From: Candidatus Aenigmatarchaeota archaeon
GTDB taxonomy: Archaea > Aenigmatarchaeota > Aenigmatarchaeia > GW2011-AR5
Assembly: GCA_016198685.1 (NCBI GenBank)
Contig: JACQID010000006.1
Coordinates: forward strand, 124,001 to 188,000
Reading direction: 5' to 3'
Length of the DNA stretch: 64,000 nucleotides
Shown here: positions 43,086 through 51,840 of the stretch, one piece after another
How the letters are laid out: every line of letters starts with the position of its first letter
Position numbering within the stretch: position 1 is the stretch's first letter
The notes under the pieces: generated by a model
The model's database searches: none
Told to the model about the DNA's origin: nothing
The model's input: the letters and a program-made list of their open reading frames with translations, nothing else
Program-made: the position numbers and the translations under genes

Positions 43086-43817
43086 TTATTTGGACAGCAT
43101 TTCTATCAATTCTTCTGCGTATATATGCGAAAGATCCGGAATAACCAATGTAGCTCCTGCGGTCTTTACGGCATCTTCAGTTGTATATGCATTGGGGACT
43201 GCAATTCTTATTCTATAGCCTGCGTGGGTCGCGTCTCTGATTCCTGACGGAGAGTCGTCTATGGCAGCAGCCTTTGAAGGGTCTATTTGTGCCCATCGTG
43301 CAGCTGCAGCATACTTATTTTCAGTTGTTCCATGGACTGACATGACATGACGAAGCTGATTCCATAACTCAATTCCCGGATACTTGAGAATGCGTTGAAC
43401 AATGTCATGGTCTTGACTTGATGCAGCACCTACAAAAATTTTGTTCCCATATCGGGCAGACAATTCCCTTACAAAATCTGCATTTCTAAAGTTAGGGGAT
43501 AACTGCCCGTAAAGGAATTTTTCTATTTCCATTTTTCGCTGTTCTTCAATAAGTTGATTTATTTCTACTTGGGTGAGTTGTTCTCCTCTATGATCGCCAA
43601 TAATTTTCGCAAGCGTTCCTATACGTTCATCCCTGGATATGCCGACCTCGTTTATCACGGTTTGAGCGTAGCCTTCTGGAACATAGCCAACCCAATGCAT
43701 GGCAAGGTCACCATAAGTCGTATTTTTCAATCCTTCAGCGTAGTGATGGACTTCATCAACGTCAGTAACAACGGAGAGTCCTTCCGGAACATATAACGCA
43801 GCAGCCATTATATCCAT
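43086..43817 (-). CDS. HAD-superfamily hydrolase
   Basis: A 243-residue HAD protein of the beta-phosphoglucomutase-like group. Motif I is SVVTDVDEVHHYAEG (DxD), the cap domain follows (residues 30-120), motif II is IFVGAASSQDHDIV and motif IV is AAIDDSPSGIRDATHAGYRI. It probably hydrolyses a sugar or nucleotide phosphate. The start overlaps the end of the Nudix-like gene by 10 bp, so the two may act on related compounds. The cap is larger than average. Substrate unknown. Confidence 0.8.
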   Translation of the reverse strand: MDIMAAALYVPEGLSVVTDVDEVHHYAEGLKNTTYGDLAMHWVGYVPEGYAQTVINEVGISRDERIGTLAKIIGDHRGEQLTQVEINQLIEEQRKMEIEKFLYGQLSPNFRNADFVRELSARYGNKIFVGAASSQDHDIVQRILKYPGIELWNQLRHVMSVHGTTENKYAAAARWAQIDPSKAAAIDDSPSGIRDATHAGYRIRIAVPNAYTTEDAVKTAGATLVIPDLSHIYAEELIEMLSK

Positions 43818-44710
43818 CTATTGTGCATTTTACGATATTCATGGAGCGGTATGCTGCGCCTGTCAACGAAGCCGTTTTCTATCGGGGCAAATGCTTCGGA
43901 TAAAAGAAGTTCGTCTGGGCTTATGCCCACAAGCTTGCCTTTCTGCATCGTATAGATTTCGGAAGTCAATCTATTATTGTCCAAGCCTACAAGATAGATG
44001 CCATGGCTATGCGGGACAGCGTCCAGCATTCGTGTATTGGGATTGAATTCATCCTCGCTGTGATGAAGCGATACATCCATATTTTTGAGTTCATCGCCGC
44101 TGAAGTGATATCCATAAACAAGTTGAGCATTATTTTCTGGCAGCCAAAAGAACATTCTCGGATCATCTGCCAGTTGCTTGCCCTCGACAGTTACCGGCGA
44201 GAGAAGCCCTTCTGGCATATATTGAGATGTTGGGCTGCCCTGCAATCTGTAGTCATGGCTCTTGATTGTATCGGCAAATGGCATTCCAGTAATTTCACCG
44301 CCGAGGAAAATTCTGACAACTTTGCCGTCAGGAGTCACAGGAAGAACTTCTTCAGATAGTTCTTCTTTTGCCACATTCAAAGGATTCTGCAGATGCATCT
44401 TGGGAATATAGCCTGAAACGAGCTTCAAGACATTATCTCCAGACGGCCTTTGTTGGCGGACAAGCATAAGATAGGCATCTCGGCCTATGGCTATTGTAGT
44501 TATGACTGAAATACCCGGATACACCGGATTATTTTGGCCTGTCGTTGATGGGCGGCTAACGGGGGTTCTTCTCGATCTCATCTCCTGAAAATCAAGAGTT
44601 TCGTCAACATGCGTAAGATTTACACGATATTCTTCCCTATCCGCAAAGTATCCTGCAAATGTTCCGTCTGGGCGTTTGCTGCCAAGAGGATTTGGAAGTT
44701 CGTAGGTCAT
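43808..44710 (-). CDS. Nudix-like hydrolase, divergent
   Basis: A 300-residue protein. VLKLVSGYIPKMHLQNPLNV followed by AKEELSEEVLP looks like a weakened Nudix box (G-x5-E...RE-x-x-EE). Surrounding strands (YPGISVITTIAIGRDAYLML) fit the fold. Beyond the box there are extra regions, including HHSEDEFNPNTRMLDAVPHS. The assignment is tentative because the first glutamate of the box is missing. It is coupled with a HAD hydrolase and is downstream of polB on the same strand. Confidence 0.55.
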   Translation of the reverse strand: MTYELPNPLGSKRPDGTFAGYFADREEYRVNLTHVDETLDFQEMRSRRTPVSRPSTTGQNNPVYPGISVITTIAIGRDAYLMLVRQQRPSGDNVLKLVSGYIPKMHLQNPLNVAKEELSEEVLPVTPDGKVVRIFLGGEITGMPFADTIKSHDYRLQGSPTSQYMPEGLLSPVTVEGKQLADDPRMFFWLPENNAQLVYGYHFSGDELKNMDVSLHHSEDEFNPNTRMLDAVPHSHGIYLVGLDNNRLTSEIYTMQKGKLVGISPDELLLSEAFAPIENGFVDRRSIPLHEYRKMHNRWI

Positions 44711-44740
44711 AAAAAGTATATTTTCAGAAGCTTTTTATTC

Positions 44741-47035
44741 CTAACCAAATCTTTTGAGCCCGTTAGCAAGAAGCTCTTGCTGCTTGTAGCCAAGCGTTTG
44801 TAGAATGCGGAACGCCGCTGGCAAGATTTGATTATTGATGTAATAATCGGCATCATAGTCATCCTTACCCGTCTTGTATGCAAGCTCTGCACGGTCTGAT
44901 ATGGAGCCTGCGCCCTTCTTTATAACATAGCTGAATATCGTGCCTTCTGCGGCAGCTTTTCCTTCCTCGTTAAGTTTTCGCGCGATCACGGAATGTATAT
45001 TTTTGGTTTTGTACTGGCCGGCCGAGCGGGAGAGTTGCGTGCTTATTGCTATCTCATCAATGTCGACTTGCCGGTTCTTTACCTTCTTGACAGTTGTTCT
45101 GACGGCTTCAAGCGCTTCTTTTTCCTTTCCTTCAAGGACCAATCTAATTACTTCGCGCTGGAGGCTCTTTGCAAGATCGCACCAATCGCGGCGCACGGCT
45201 TCGAGACCGCGCAGGGTTATAATTCCTTTCTCATCCATAAGCGCATAGCGCTTCTTGGCAGTGTAGCCTTCAAGTTTTTGCGGGATAAACATGCCTTTGA
45301 TGTAGAATCCTTGCAGATCCAGTTCCATTATTCCAGGGAGGCTTGCATTTATTTTTTTCAGAAAATCTTTGGCGCTTTTTTTGATGTCTTTTTCGTCAGC
45401 CAGCTTGACAAAAAGGGAGTCCGTGTCGGCGTAAATGACCAAGAACCCGTATTTTTCCGCTTCATCTATTGCCTGTTTTATGTAATGCCTGCCATAAGCA
45501 GCCGAGGATTCAGCGCACTCGTAACTGTACCATCTGGCTTTAGGATTAATGAACATGCCGTAGGTTGCATTCGCCAGTATCTTTAGACTGAACTGTTGTT
45601 CGTCCAGTTCTTTTCTATTCTTGGCATTCTTTATCTTCTTCCTTATCTTGCCTCTTTCCTCCAGTATGCTTTCCACCATTTCAGAAACGAACCCTTTCTT
45701 GTCGGCGCAAAACTTATAACGGAATCCGGGCACGTGATTGTATTTCTTGCATTTGATGTTCAGCATCTCTGGTGATATATTGAACGTGACTATGACGCTA
45801 GGATACAAGGAGCGGAAATCGAACACTCCTATGTTCGAGTGAAGCCCTTTCATAGGCTCCTTCACATAGCCGCCTTTTATCGGAACTTTCGCCCGCCTTC
45901 TTTGTATTTCAGCATAGTGGGCAGGGTTCGGGGAAATCATGTTCCTTTCCGCCGCCTTACGGATAAGATACCATTCGGACAAGGCGCCAAAAGTCATGCG
46001 TGAGCAATCGAAAGGCAATTGGCCTGAAACTCTCGATAACGTGAATATTTGCGTGAGAAGATTCTTACATAAGTCAAGCGTGAGCAGGGAATCGTTCATG
46101 CAGTAATCTTCCATCAATTTCCTCTTGTTTTTCCACATGTTTGCCAGCTCTTCCAAGGAAATGGACTCCTTGCCTCGGCCAAGAATTTCTCGTGAAACTT
46201 CGTCAAGCGTGAATACTTCAGACTGTAATTGCTGAAACATCAGGCGGCTGACAAATGCAAAAAGATCAATATGTATGCGCCCTTTTATCTTGGCCGATGA
46301 TGTCCACATGCTTTTTCTGAAATACAGAGAGCTGCCATCTCGCGAGAGCATTAGTTTTATCTTATTTGCCTGAGATCTTTGATTGAGGATGTCGAAATCA
46401 AACAAGTCTCCGTTGTAGGTGGCCACTATGTCCGGATCGCGCTCCAAAAATGTCCTACTTATTTTTTCGAGCACAGCCTTTTCATCTTCGGATGAAAAGA
46501 CTTCTCTGTAGCCTATGTTATCCGCGGCGCTGAACATCACTATTCTGCCGTCTATGACTTCGATATCCAGTGCCATAATCTTGGGCTGCCCAAGGATCCC
46601 GTTCTTCGTTTTCTTGATACGTTCAGCTTCGATAACCGTTGCGAAGCCTTCCCCTTTGCGTGACGGACCCTTGATGTCCAGCCATTCAAGAGGATAGATT
46701 CCCTTGTCGATCAGGTAGCGTTTGTAAAGATTCAAAGAATATTCAAAACATTCGGTCCTGTCTTTTATCATCTCTCTTACTTCTGCCGGACGCTCGCAGT
46801 AAATCTTATAGAAAGACTTTTCCCTTCCGTTAATGATTTTTTTTGTCAGCTCGGTTCGTTTTATTTCTTTTATTTTTTCCAGTTCCGCCTTGAGACCCTT
46901 CTTGCAAAAGGCATAGAAATATGGCTCTATACTGTCCAGAACCATTACGGAATTTCCTTTGTCGTCTGTACCAAAAAGACGGACGTTTGGCTTCTCACTT
47001 GACGAATAATCTGCATCGAAAAGGCAAAACTTCAT
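44741..47035 (-). CDS. DNA polymerase family B, replicative type
   Basis: A 764-residue archaeal PolB. The 3'-5' exonuclease motifs are IMALDIEVIDGRIVMFS (Exo I), VATYNGDLFDFDIL (Exo II) and a later Exo III. Polymerase motif A is FDFRSLYPSVIVTFNISPEM, motif B KILANATYGMF and motif C IYADTDSLF. There is no intein. The N-terminal uracil-sensing region is probably present, but single residues cannot be judged. It lies 30 bp after the lhr gene in the same direction, making a phosphoesterase-Lhr-PolB block related to DNA replication or repair. Confidence 0.95.
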   Translation of the reverse strand: MKFCLFDADYSSSEKPNVRLFGTDDKGNSVMVLDSIEPYFYAFCKKGLKAELEKIKEIKRTELTKKIINGREKSFYKIYCERPAEVREMIKDRTECFEYSLNLYKRYLIDKGIYPLEWLDIKGPSRKGEGFATVIEAERIKKTKNGILGQPKIMALDIEVIDGRIVMFSAADNIGYREVFSSEDEKAVLEKISRTFLERDPDIVATYNGDLFDFDILNQRSQANKIKLMLSRDGSSLYFRKSMWTSSAKIKGRIHIDLFAFVSRLMFQQLQSEVFTLDEVSREILGRGKESISLEELANMWKNKRKLMEDYCMNDSLLTLDLCKNLLTQIFTLSRVSGQLPFDCSRMTFGALSEWYLIRKAAERNMISPNPAHYAEIQRRRAKVPIKGGYVKEPMKGLHSNIGVFDFRSLYPSVIVTFNISPEMLNIKCKKYNHVPGFRYKFCADKKGFVSEMVESILEERGKIRKKIKNAKNRKELDEQQFSLKILANATYGMFINPKARWYSYECAESSAAYGRHYIKQAIDEAEKYGFLVIYADTDSLFVKLADEKDIKKSAKDFLKKINASLPGIMELDLQGFYIKGMFIPQKLEGYTAKKRYALMDEKGIITLRGLEAVRRDWCDLAKSLQREVIRLVLEGKEKEALEAVRTTVKKVKNRQVDIDEIAISTQLSRSAGQYKTKNIHSVIARKLNEEGKAAAEGTIFSYVIKKGAGSISDRAELAYKTGKDDYDADYYINNQILPAAFRILQTLGYKQQELLANGLKRFG

Positions 47036-47065
47036 GATTATGTTTCGTTTAGGATGGTAAAAAGG

Positions 47066-49834
47066 TTAGCGCCAGTATTTACTTGTTCTTACGAACGTTT
47101 TTTCTGCTTCGAGCACATCCTTGTATAAACCGCTTCGTTTGACATGAAGCCTTGCGAGTATGCGTGCTGCTGTTTCCGGCCCAACGCCGCGGCCGGCCAT
47201 AGCTTCAACTGCCTTCTTTCCGTAAACTATCACGAGGTCGGCCGTGCGGCGTAGGCGGGCGAACTCCTTCATTTCCTCCTCTGTCATTTCTTTTCGTGTC
47301 TTCTTTTTCTTAATCAGTGCCTGCGCATCGGTGTTGTTCTTATGAGTCACGGCGATCAAATGCGCCCCGCATTTTGGGCATTCAGGCTGTTTTTCCACGT
47401 CTCTTACAGACGTTTCTATGGAATAATCATAGCAATTCATGCACAGAAGCCTTACTCGGGTTCCAAGAAGCCTGCGCTTGAAGATTTTTTCTATTTCTTC
47501 TGCAGGGAGTGCGGGCTTCATTATTTCCGAGAACTGATGAACAAGGCCCAGCTCCCCGAGATGCGACAGCCCTTCGCGCAGGACAAGCTTGATGCGTCCC
47601 TCTTGAATCGCGAGTATCTGGCGCTCTGCTCCTGCGATATCCATCTTCTCGAGGAAAAGCTCATTCATGGCCTCTTTGTATATGGGGGATTCTGCATATG
47701 CCGCTATGAGTTTATTGAGATGTATGCGCTGGAAATCGGCGCGCTTGGTTACTGCCCCGAAACGTTTGGCGACATGCAGGAAGCGCCACTTGAACATCGA
47801 GCTTCGTTCCAGCTCGCTGCGCAGGACAGGTTCTATCTCAACCGCTTTTTCAAGCAATTGTTTGACCTTCTCTTTTGTCCATGCCGCTTGAAGCATTATG
47901 CGGTAAGGGTCTGTCTTGATATTAACAGATATTCCGGTTTCTCTGCTTATTGTCGCTGCAAGATAGCGGCCTATCGTGTCGTTGATGAGAGAGCCGGATG
48001 CAGAGTGTATGATGACAAAGTCCTTGTAGCTTTCTATGAGGAAGTTCTCGTGGTCAGGCACGAAATCCTGCCTGGATATTATTTCCTTCATCTTCTTTGC
48101 TGCCTCGTAGTCGGTTCTGCATTTCTTCATGATTTCATTCTCATCATGCGACTTGACAAAAGAACGCAATCGACCGACATCCTGCGCAACTTCGAAAGGC
48201 ACGGGGATAAGTTCGCCTTCCCATGCAGGAATGGCGCTTTCTATGTCCTGTATCGGCTCCACTACAACCCGGTCTTTTTCCACCTGCACGACTTTCCACG
48301 CCCGGCCTGAACATATGAATTTCTCTCCGGGAAGCCCGTGTTCCGCTACGAATTCCTCATCCAACGAACCTATGGGTTCGTTGCCGATGATTGAAACTAC
48401 CCGGTATTGCCTTGTGTCCGGAATCGTTGAAAGATTTGTAAAATAGTAATTCCATGCCTTCATTCTTCTTTTTATTACAAGGTCCGCAGGCGTTTCGTTT
48501 ATCCATATCATCCTGAGGCTTTCCATGAAACGGACAACTTCTGTGAATTCTCTTTCAGTGAGATTCCTGTAAGGATAACTTCTTTTTACTAGGGAATACA
48601 TCTTGGACAGAGGCGTTTCATATTCGTCCATTGTCATGCCGATTATCTGGTTGCCGAGTACGTCCAGCGCCATCTCATGAAGCTTTATCCCTTCGAGCCT
48701 TTTTTCTGCGGCAAATTTGCCTACTATGGCAGATTCAAAAAGATCCTCATCGCCGGACATTATGATGCCCTTGCTTATGCGATTTATGTTATGCCCGCTT
48801 CTGCCTACACGTTGGATAAGGCGTGCTACTTGACGAGGCGACATATACTGGACTACCAGATCAACTGCACCGATGTCTATGCCGAGCTCAAGCGAGGAAG
48901 TCGCAATGAGGCTTTTCAGTTCTTCCTTCTTGAATGCGATTTCGCTTTTTATTCTGCTTTCCTTGGAGAGCGAGCCGTGGTGCACAGCGTGCTTGAGTTC
49001 CTTGTCAAGGGTAGCGAGCCTTGACGAAAGTACCTCGGCGGTTTCCCTTGTATTTGTGAATATGATGACGCTCTTGTGGGACGTTATAAGTTCCCGCAGC
49101 CTTCTTAAGCGCGCTGTAGTTTCGGGTCCTATAGCAAGCTCCTCAGATAATTCCATGTCCTCTTTTTTTGGATTTGCGAATTCAACGCTTATGTCATATT
49201 GTTTGTCGGCATCGGCCCGAATTATGATCGTTTTGGGCCCTATAAACTCCGCCACAAGTTCGGGGGAACCTATAGTTGCAGAGAGCCCTATTCTCTGGAA
49301 CCCGGAAGAAAGTTCCCGTAATCTTTCCAAGCCTAATGCAAGTTGGATTCCTCGTTTGCTCCCGACGAGTTCGTGTATTTCATCAATAACGACATAACGT
49401 ACATTTTTCATATGTTCTCGGAATTTTTTTCCAGTAAGCACGGCCTGGAGCGACTCGGGAGTGGTTATCAAAATTTTTGGGGGCATATCGCGTTGTGACG
49501 TCCTTTCCCTTGCAGGCGTGTCTCCATGCCGGACTGCTATTTCAACGTCCAGCTTGTCTCCCCATGAAAATAACCTGTCAAGAAGGTCTCGATTGAGGCT
49601 TCTCAATGGCGTTATGTAAAGAGCTGCAACAGGCGGCAGCTCCTTCTGGCTTATCATGTCAAGAAGAGGCAGAAATACCGTCTCGGTTTTGCCCATGCCG
49701 GTCGGGCTGATTATAAGGACATCGCTTCCTTTCAATATTTCAGGTATCCCCATCTTCTGGGGCAGCGTAGGCTCAATGAAACCTTTCTCTTTGATGAGTT
49801 TCTGCATCTTTGCGGAAAATAAGTTGAAGGGCAT
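47066..49834 (-). CDS. lhr: Lhr-type large SF2 helicase
   Basis: A 922-residue helicase. SPTGMGKTETVFLPLL is Walker A, VVIDEIHELVGSKRG motif II, GLSATIGSPELVAEF motif III, and SSLELGIDIGAVDLVVQYMS with RQVARLIQRVGRSGH motifs V and VI. Behind the two RecA domains come the Lhr-core winged-helix and the MTH1529-like domain; near the C-terminus LCMNCYDYSI and QPECPKCGAHL form a four-cysteine zinc-binding unit. Lhr proteins unwind DNA or DNA:RNA hybrids in repair. Length and order match archaeal Lhr. The phosphoesterase upstream is a common partner. Confidence 0.93.
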   Translation of the reverse strand: MPFNLFSAKMQKLIKEKGFIEPTLPQKMGIPEILKGSDVLIISPTGMGKTETVFLPLLDMISQKELPPVAALYITPLRSLNRDLLDRLFSWGDKLDVEIAVRHGDTPARERTSQRDMPPKILITTPESLQAVLTGKKFREHMKNVRYVVIDEIHELVGSKRGIQLALGLERLRELSSGFQRIGLSATIGSPELVAEFIGPKTIIIRADADKQYDISVEFANPKKEDMELSEELAIGPETTARLRRLRELITSHKSVIIFTNTRETAEVLSSRLATLDKELKHAVHHGSLSKESRIKSEIAFKKEELKSLIATSSLELGIDIGAVDLVVQYMSPRQVARLIQRVGRSGHNINRISKGIIMSGDEDLFESAIVGKFAAEKRLEGIKLHEMALDVLGNQIIGMTMDEYETPLSKMYSLVKRSYPYRNLTEREFTEVVRFMESLRMIWINETPADLVIKRRMKAWNYYFTNLSTIPDTRQYRVVSIIGNEPIGSLDEEFVAEHGLPGEKFICSGRAWKVVQVEKDRVVVEPIQDIESAIPAWEGELIPVPFEVAQDVGRLRSFVKSHDENEIMKKCRTDYEAAKKMKEIISRQDFVPDHENFLIESYKDFVIIHSASGSLINDTIGRYLAATISRETGISVNIKTDPYRIMLQAAWTKEKVKQLLEKAVEIEPVLRSELERSSMFKWRFLHVAKRFGAVTKRADFQRIHLNKLIAAYAESPIYKEAMNELFLEKMDIAGAERQILAIQEGRIKLVLREGLSHLGELGLVHQFSEIMKPALPAEEIEKIFKRRLLGTRVRLLCMNCYDYSIETSVRDVEKQPECPKCGAHLIAVTHKNNTDAQALIKKKKTRKEMTEEEMKEFARLRRTADLVIVYGKKAVEAMAGRGVGPETAARILARLHVKRSGLYKDVLEAEKTFVRTSKYWR

Positions 49835-49900
49835 AGTAATCTCTGGATATAATATAGGCGATAAAGATTAAAGCGGGACGCGGCAATGGCAATAAATGCG

Positions 49901-50602
49901 TTATTTGATCGCCAAATCGCGTATTGGCCCAAGGTCAGTGCCGTCCAAAAGCACGGCTCTTGCATCGTGAATATGCCTTGCTATCGGACCCATGAACTGT
50001 TTTGTTTCGTTGACCGGCTCCTTGCCCGACAGTTCGTTGAATGCTGGCATTATTATAAGGTCGTGAGTTTTCTCAAGTTTCACTTTGCCAAGAATCCACG
50101 CGGGTTCCACATAAATTGCCCCGAACCGGTCGCGGAATTTCACCCCCGGATGATTATGCCCCATCACTATCGTGCGTTTCTTCGTTGCAATATTTCGGTG
50201 ACCATGAGTAAAAATATAATCATCTACGGAGAAAGACTTTTTCACTCTGACACGCTCCTTATCCTCTATGAGCGTTTCTATACGTCCGTCATGGTTCCCT
50301 TTCGTTATGATTATTTTCTCAAAATCAAGCTTCCTCAATATTTCCGGAACCTCGCGCTGTTCGGCATAGGAAATCCATGGAATACTGTGCTTGAAATCCC
50401 CTGCAACTATCAAATTTTTCGTATTGGTCTGTTTTTTTAATTCATTGAGTTTCGCGGAAAGCCTGCTTATTTGTGATGGAAGCGAAACGCCGGCCTTGGC
50501 AATCTCTCTGCTTATGCCAATGTGAAGATCCGTTATCACGAGATATTCACCGACAAACAATGCCGGCTCGTTATATACGAACATAAACCTAAGTTTTTTC
50601 AT
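49901..50602 (-). CDS. Metallophosphoesterase associated with Lhr
   Basis: A 233-residue calcineurin-like phosphoesterase. ADLHIG-type ligands appear as LVITDLHIGISREIAKAG, VAGDFKHSIPW, ITKGNHDGRIETL and VMGHNHPGVKFRD. It belongs to the archaeal ICC-like group that is frequently encoded next to lhr. The active site is complete. It could trim nucleic-acid ends or act on a cyclic nucleotide. Its stop is about 70 bp ahead of the lhr start, and the gene is the probable first member of the phosphoesterase-lhr-polB transcript. Confidence 0.87.
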   Translation of the reverse strand: MKKLRFMFVYNEPALFVGEYLVITDLHIGISREIAKAGVSLPSQISRLSAKLNELKKQTNTKNLIVAGDFKHSIPWISYAEQREVPEILRKLDFEKIIITKGNHDGRIETLIEDKERVRVKKSFSVDDYIFTHGHRNIATKKRTIVMGHNHPGVKFRDRFGAIYVEPAWILGKVKLEKTHDLIIMPAFNELSGKEPVNETKQFMGPIARHIHDARAVLLDGTDLGPIRDLAIK

Positions 50603-50683
50603 TTCATTTAAGCAGTAGAATATTAAATATTTTATTTAATAATCATATAAATCTTTTAATAATAGTGAAAGCGATATAACAGC

Positions 50684-51094
50684 ATGGGAAAAGCAACTCT
50701 CGGCATGGCTGCAGTCTTTTTGATGCTGCCTTTTGCATATGCCCTCCAGCTTGATGTAGGCAGCGTTGAGATAACTCCTGGCGGAATTGTGGAAAAAGTA
50801 ATATCGCAATTCCCGTACGGAGGAATAAAGGGAACTGCCAAGGCCCCTGTCGGAGGCACGGATCTCATACCGGACTCTGTGTGGCTGCTGCCGGGCAATT
50901 ATACAATGGAGCAATTCAAGTATATTGAGTTGCTTTCGTTGCCGTCGGCCCTTAACCTCACAGGCAACTGCAAAACTTCCGTTTACTACAACGATACCGC
51001 CAGCGTGCACGCATACAAAGTAAGCGTCAAAGAAGACGGAAGCTACTGCCTTGCCGCGACAGAAGGGACATACAGGGTAGTGGTGGAGTATTGA
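50684..51094 (+). CDS. Secreted protein of unknown function, 136 residues
   Basis: The first 21 residues (MGKATLGMAAVFLMLPFAYA) are a signal peptide with a good cleavage site. The mature part LQLDVGSVEITPGGIVEKVI is beta-rich, has two cysteines (GNCKTS and SYCLAA) that could form a disulfide, and several N-x-T/S sites (NYT, NLT, NDT) for glycosylation. No known domain is evident. The stop overlaps a small gene that begins with TTG. It probably sits at the outside of the membrane. Confidence 0.75.
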   Translation: MGKATLGMAAVFLMLPFAYALQLDVGSVEITPGGIVEKVISQFPYGGIKGTAKAPVGGTDLIPDSVWLLPGNYTMEQFKYIELLSLPSALNLTGNCKTSVYYNDTASVHAYKVSVKEDGSYCLAATEGTYRVVVEY

Positions 51095-51234
51095 ACCTCA
51101 AAGCCGCGTTTCTTTTGGCCCTACTGGCCCTCGTTTTATTTTATCTGCAGCCCACAGGACATGTAGTATTTGGATCGCATGAATCTGGCATGGTCACAAT
51201 AGAAGCCGGGAAAATAATAATCGTTAATTTGTAA
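51091..51234 (+). CDS. Small exported or membrane protein, 47 residues
   Basis: A TTG start overlapping the preceding stop (TATTGA) gives MNLKAAFLLALLALVLFYLQ followed by PTGHVVFGSHESGMVTIEAG and KIIIVNL. It has one hydrophobic helix at the N-terminus and a short beta-like tail. It ends two bases before the convergent XRE-CBS gene. The coupling and clean composition make it likely to be real. Function unknown, perhaps a partner of the secreted protein upstream. Confidence 0.6.
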   Translation: MNLKAAFLLALLALVLFYLQPTGHVVFGSHESGMVTIEAGKIIIVNL

Positions 51235-51236
51235 TT

Positions 51237-51788
51237 TTATGAAAATGTCTTCAGTATATCTGCTCGCGTGATAATGCCTTCTGTATGACCCTTGCTTGCT
51301 ACGAGCAGGCAGGAACTATATTCAAGCATGGCAGTCAGCATACCAACATCTGCATCCGGTCCTATGGTCGGAGGGGCTTCGGACATGACGTCATTGACGC
51401 TCATGCGGTTCGGATCATTGCCTATGGATGACGCAATATCCTTCTCGCTTATCAATCCTATGACTTTGCCGTTTTCCAGAACCGGAAGCTGGGAAATACC
51501 CCTTCTTTTCATGATTCTTGCCGCATGCGATACCGTTTCAGATGGGGAGATAAAAATTATTTTTTTTGACATAATATCCATGGCATGGAAAGCGCCTGAG
51601 CTTTTCTTTGATGATTCAAGCGCCGAGAATATTTTTTCGGCCTTTGAAAAGGACGGATCGGTTTTGCCAGTTTCAATTCTGGCAATAAGCGGCTGGCTTA
51701 TGCCGCTTACTTCAGAAAGCTTCTGCTGCGTCATGCCGAGGCTTTTTCGTATTCTTCGAATGTCCGCCAGCTTAATATTTTTATGCAT
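51237..51788 (-). CDS. XRE-type helix-turn-helix regulator with two CBS domains
   Basis: A 183-residue regulator. Residues 1-60 are an XRE helix-turn-helix (IRRIRKSLGMTQQKLSEVSG, ISQPLIARIETGKTDPSFSK). Residues 70-180 hold a CBS pair: MDIMSKKIIFISPSETVSHA, GISQLPVLENGKVIGLISEK and VNDVMSEAPPTIGPDADVGM. CBS pairs bind adenosyl compounds such as AMP, ATP or SAM. The gene is divergent from metK, with a long inverted repeat in the 52-bp gap. A regulator that reads SAM or ATP and controls metK is an attractive reading. Confidence 0.9.
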   Translation of the reverse strand: MHKNIKLADIRRIRKSLGMTQQKLSEVSGISQPLIARIETGKTDPSFSKAEKIFSALESSKKSSGAFHAMDIMSKKIIFISPSETVSHAARIMKRRGISQLPVLENGKVIGLISEKDIASSIGNDPNRMSVNDVMSEAPPTIGPDADVGMLTAMLEYSSCLLVASKGHTEGIITRADILKTFS

Positions 51789-51792
51789 TTTA

Positions 51793-51829
51793 GCATATTC
51801 TTTCTGATAAATATAAATAAAGAATATGC
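51793..51829. promoter_or_regulatory. Inverted repeat in the regulator-metK gap
   Basis: GCATATTCTTT (51793-51803) and AAAGAATATGC (51819-51829) are perfect 11-bp arms 15 bp apart. The space between holds AATATAAATAAA, a likely TATA box for metK or the regulator. The arms lie about 1.5 turns apart and would cover both promoters. This is a strong candidate operator for the XRE-CBS protein. Confidence 0.7.
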
Positions 51830-51840
51830 CATAAAGACAA

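Noticed and set aside
47342-48310. 322-codon plus-strand frame inside the lhr region
   Set aside because: Antisense shadow of Lhr; cysteine- and histidine-rich random text.
49886-50440. Long plus-strand frame of 184 codons opposite the phosphoesterase
   Set aside because: It is antisense to a protein with complete metal-binding motifs and has no recognisable domain.
50622-50640. AT-only inverted repeat ahead of the secreted-protein gene
   Set aside because: ATTAAATA/TATTTAAT in very AT-rich DNA is likely chance or just the promoter.
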